A stretch of 37,902 bases of DNA from Acidobacteriota bacterium. Lineage in GTDB: Bacteria; Acidobacteriota; Terriglobia; Acidiferrales; UBA7541. The notes under the pieces are model-generated. The model saw only the letters and a program-made list of their open reading frames with translations, did no database searches and was not told where the DNA came from. Shown here in pieces: positions 35,888 through 37,902 of the stretch. The stretch spans positions 1 through 37,902 of the forward strand of contig QHYM01000114.1 in NCBI GenBank assembly GCA_003223295.1. Direction: 5' to 3'. A program made the position numbers and the translations under genes. Positions within the stretch are counted from its first letter, which is position 1. Every line of letters begins with the position of its first letter.

Positions 35888-37750
35888 TCACCAAAAGATT
35901 CGACCAATGTTCGAATACGCAGACTCGCCAGCATCGTTGAAGGCGCGAACGCGATAACCAATGGACTTTCCTTTCGGCGCGCTCGAATCCAGGTATTCGG
36001 TGGTTGTGGCGGGCAGCCGCGTGAGTCTCTGCCACGTGCCGCGGTTGCTGTGGCCGTCGAGGACTTGGCGTTCGATAATGACGCCTTTGCTTTCTTCGTG
36101 CGCTGCCCAGGTCAGCTTGAGAGAGCCTCCAGTCGATACGACGTTGAGGGAGCTGGGCGTTTCAGGCAACACAGGCCAATCAAAATAACTCTCGTCGGCG
36201 ATGGCCATGACGCTATCGCGCATGGGCAAGGCTTCGAGAGTGTCGGTTGTGCCTTTTTTCCACGCGAGCGGCCTAATCACTCCCGAAACCACGTCAATCA
36301 GCACCGGATGTTCGATCCCCGTGTTTTTGAGCGTGAGCTCGGAATACAGCGGAGGGAAAACGTTGCCGGGAAAACTATGCCCGGCAAGCCAGTACGCCAC
36401 GATGGCTTTTCCGGAGTGGGAGCGAAAGCCGTACGCGAGGAAAGGATAACCGTAACGGAAATGTTCAGGAGGATCTGCGTTTGTGATCCGCGTTGAGGGA
36501 TCGAATTTCGTATCAGAAAAAAGAGCGTTGGTATTCTGCAACGCGCTAAAGACAGGGCGCGGCGTGAAATCCGTTTCGTGATACGTCAGTCCGCGGAGGA
36601 TGCCGAAGTCATCGTATTCATTGCCATCCGGAGCGGCAGCAAGGATCCAGGTAAAGGTTTTGACGCCCACGGCCAAATTGTAGATCACACCACGCGGAAC
36701 ATATTTAGCTTGCACGGATTCGTCGGAGCCCTGCCACGACGGGATGGAATTGAACTCATCATCAAAAAACGGAATGTCTGCGCGAATCCCAGCGTAGTCC
36801 TTTACCAGTTCGCGCAGGGCTCTTGGTGACTCCAGTTGATAGGCGCCGGAATCCATCGTTTCGGGATTGAGGTTCTGCCCGTAGCCGGGATACGTGTGAT
36901 AGGCGTAGACGTCGATGCCTGAAGCGCACTGGCAAGTATCGAGCGCGCGCCTGGTAAAGCCCCGGTCCGGATCCGCCTGTCCGCCATAGATGACTTGGGC
37001 TTGGCGATCTGCATCATGAACGGCTTGCGCGAAAGGTTTCAGAAGCCTGCCATATTCCTCGGGGTTGCCAAAGGGATTCCAGTAATCGATGTCCTGTTCA
37101 TTCCAAAGCGCCCAGTAAGAAATGCGGCCGCGAAAATGCTGGACCATCCATTGCACGTAGCGATTGAACGCGGCGATTTGCTCCGGCGTTTTTGGCGGCC
37201 AGAAGACGGAGTAGAGACTTCGATCCGGGTTATGAAAGGAGCTAAGCGCGGGAACGCTGACATCCGGCACTTTGCCGGAGGGAGAAGTGTACATCGGATT
37301 TCCGTACATGAGCTGGACCTGGATGAGCACACCGTTGTCGACAAGGGAGTCCACGTAATCCTCGACCTGTTGCGGAACGGCGAAGACACCGCGCCGCTGC
37401 TCGACCCAATCCCAGCTCGTATAGTCAGAACTGTTTTCATACTGACCGATGCGAATCCATTTGAAGCCAGCATCAAACAGCCGCGTCCACCAGCGCCGGT
37501 TCCACGGCAGATACGGGTCACGCGGAAGGTTCGAGTTGATTCCGAAACCGTCGTGGATTTGCGACGAACGCTTGGGAGGAACGTGCGAAGGCAAAGTGTG
37601 CTTTTCGTCGTTAGCGGAAACTGCGCAGGGGATGGCGAGGATTACGGGCACGAGGCACAAACAAAGGACCCGGGGAAGACCAGACAGATAGGTGCTGGCG
37701 CGGCGCAATACGAGATGCGTCTTATTGAGAATATTCAGCAACGCGCGCAT
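35888..37750 (-). CDS. Exported clan-A glycoside hydrolase (GH39-like) with C-terminal Fn3 domain
   Basis: A 620-residue secreted enzyme. A signal-anchor-like segment (VLCLCLVPVILAIPCAVSA, about 28-46) precedes a (beta/alpha)8 barrel. YWALWNEQD places the acid/base Glu218, and FFDDEFNS the nucleophile Glu332, the usual clan-A pair. A beta-sandwich domain (about 420-520) and a fibronectin-III-like domain (about 525-620, SSLNVVSTGGSLKLTWAAHE to GYRVRAFNDAGESAYSNIGRI) follow. Likely a xyloside- or glucuronide-type exo-enzyme, though the substrate is not resolved. ATG 37750 is preferred to one at 37846 because the signal peptide then sits near the N-terminus; no strong ribosome site is present. 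It is the first gene of a three-gene minus unit. Confidence 0.85.
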   Translation of the reverse strand: MRALLNILNKTHLVLRRASTYLSGLPRVLCLCLVPVILAIPCAVSANDEKHTLPSHVPPKRSSQIHDGFGINSNLPRDPYLPWNRRWWTRLFDAGFKWIRIGQYENSSDYTSWDWVEQRRGVFAVPQQVEDYVDSLVDNGVLIQVQLMYGNPMYTSPSGKVPDVSVPALSSFHNPDRSLYSVFWPPKTPEQIAAFNRYVQWMVQHFRGRISYWALWNEQDIDYWNPFGNPEEYGRLLKPFAQAVHDADRQAQVIYGGQADPDRGFTRRALDTCQCASGIDVYAYHTYPGYGQNLNPETMDSGAYQLESPRALRELVKDYAGIRADIPFFDDEFNSIPSWQGSDESVQAKYVPRGVIYNLAVGVKTFTWILAAAPDGNEYDDFGILRGLTYHETDFTPRPVFSALQNTNALFSDTKFDPSTRITNADPPEHFRYGYPFLAYGFRSHSGKAIVAYWLAGHSFPGNVFPPLYSELTLKNTGIEHPVLIDVVSGVIRPLAWKKGTTDTLEALPMRDSVMAIADESYFDWPVLPETPSSLNVVSTGGSLKLTWAAHEESKGVIIERQVLDGHSNRGTWQRLTRLPATTTEYLDSSAPKGKSIGYRVRAFNDAGESAYSNIGRIFW

Positions 37751-37902
37751 GGAAGTCTCGAGTCGAATGAAGAAATCCGGGCGAATCCTACCATAAACGA
37801 CGGACAAATCCGTGCCTTCGCTGGCGGCAAGGAAGCGCCAGGCCAAACCTCAGCCGCTACAGAAGACCGTAAGGCAAGTCTCGTGGCCCTTGTCGCGCTA
37901 TT

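Overview
The window looks like chromosomal DNA of an Acidobacteriota-type bacterium. The inference rests on GC-rich coding DNA, an Oar-like TonB-dependent receptor with an N-terminal carboxypeptidase-regulatory domain, an ABC permease fused to an M1 peptidase, and a mix of secreted metallopeptidases with acyl-CoA enzymes. I see no rRNA, tRNA, CRISPR array, prophage or insertion sequence.

Layout. (1) 1-500: the 3' end of an unknown gene and a bidirectional terminator. (2) 501-4872, minus: a large TonB-dependent receptor with a good sigma70-type promoter and a leader of about 290 nt that carries a hairpin and a tandem repeat. (3) 5005-17251, minus: nine closely spaced genes, pyrE, truA, an ABC ATPase, the ABC permease/M1 fusion, an aldehyde dehydrogenase, a Cys4 mini-protein, a LeuA-like enzyme, an M20 peptidase and an amidohydrolase. 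A TTGACA-17-TAGTCT promoter whose -10 lies in an inverted repeat precedes pyrE. (4) 17490-19604, plus: a TolC-type outer-membrane protein. A 735-nt gap follows, holding two terminators, a possible tiny orphan transcription unit and a long inverted repeat. (5) 20340-22463, plus: a two-subunit B12-dependent acyl-CoA mutase whose substrate-site residues are those of isobutyryl-CoA mutase, not methylmalonyl-CoA mutase. (6) 22460-27645, minus: rsgA, a stretch with decayed coding sequence, a two-domain M16 peptidase, an EthD-like protein and a truncated esterase. (7) 27841-33554, plus: a six-gene acyl-CoA/amino-acid catabolism operon (acyl-CoA carboxylase beta subunit, small membrane protein, HMG-CoA-lyase-like, enoyl-CoA-hydratase-like, hotdog thioesterase, histidine ammonia-lyase). 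(8) 33624-37750, minus: an Fpg/Nei-type glycosylase, a DegT-type aminotransferase and a secreted clan-A glycoside hydrolase.

How the genes fit together. Regions 5 and 7 point to breakdown or remodelling of branched-chain acyl-CoAs: the mutase would link isobutyryl-CoA and n-butyryl-CoA, and the carboxylase/hydratase/lyase trio resembles the lower leucine pathway. Several of these enzymes depart from the textbook active site in the same operon: the lyase has RDAWQ and an Asp for a metal-site Glu, and the hydratase lacks one of its two catalytic Glu. This may be a variant pathway. Regions 2, 3 and 6 suggest a cell that digests and imports peptides and polymers. I did not find an unmistakable new defence or mobile system. 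The strongest leads are the mutase specificity, the variant acyl-CoA operon, the two regulatory regions and the orphan short transcript.
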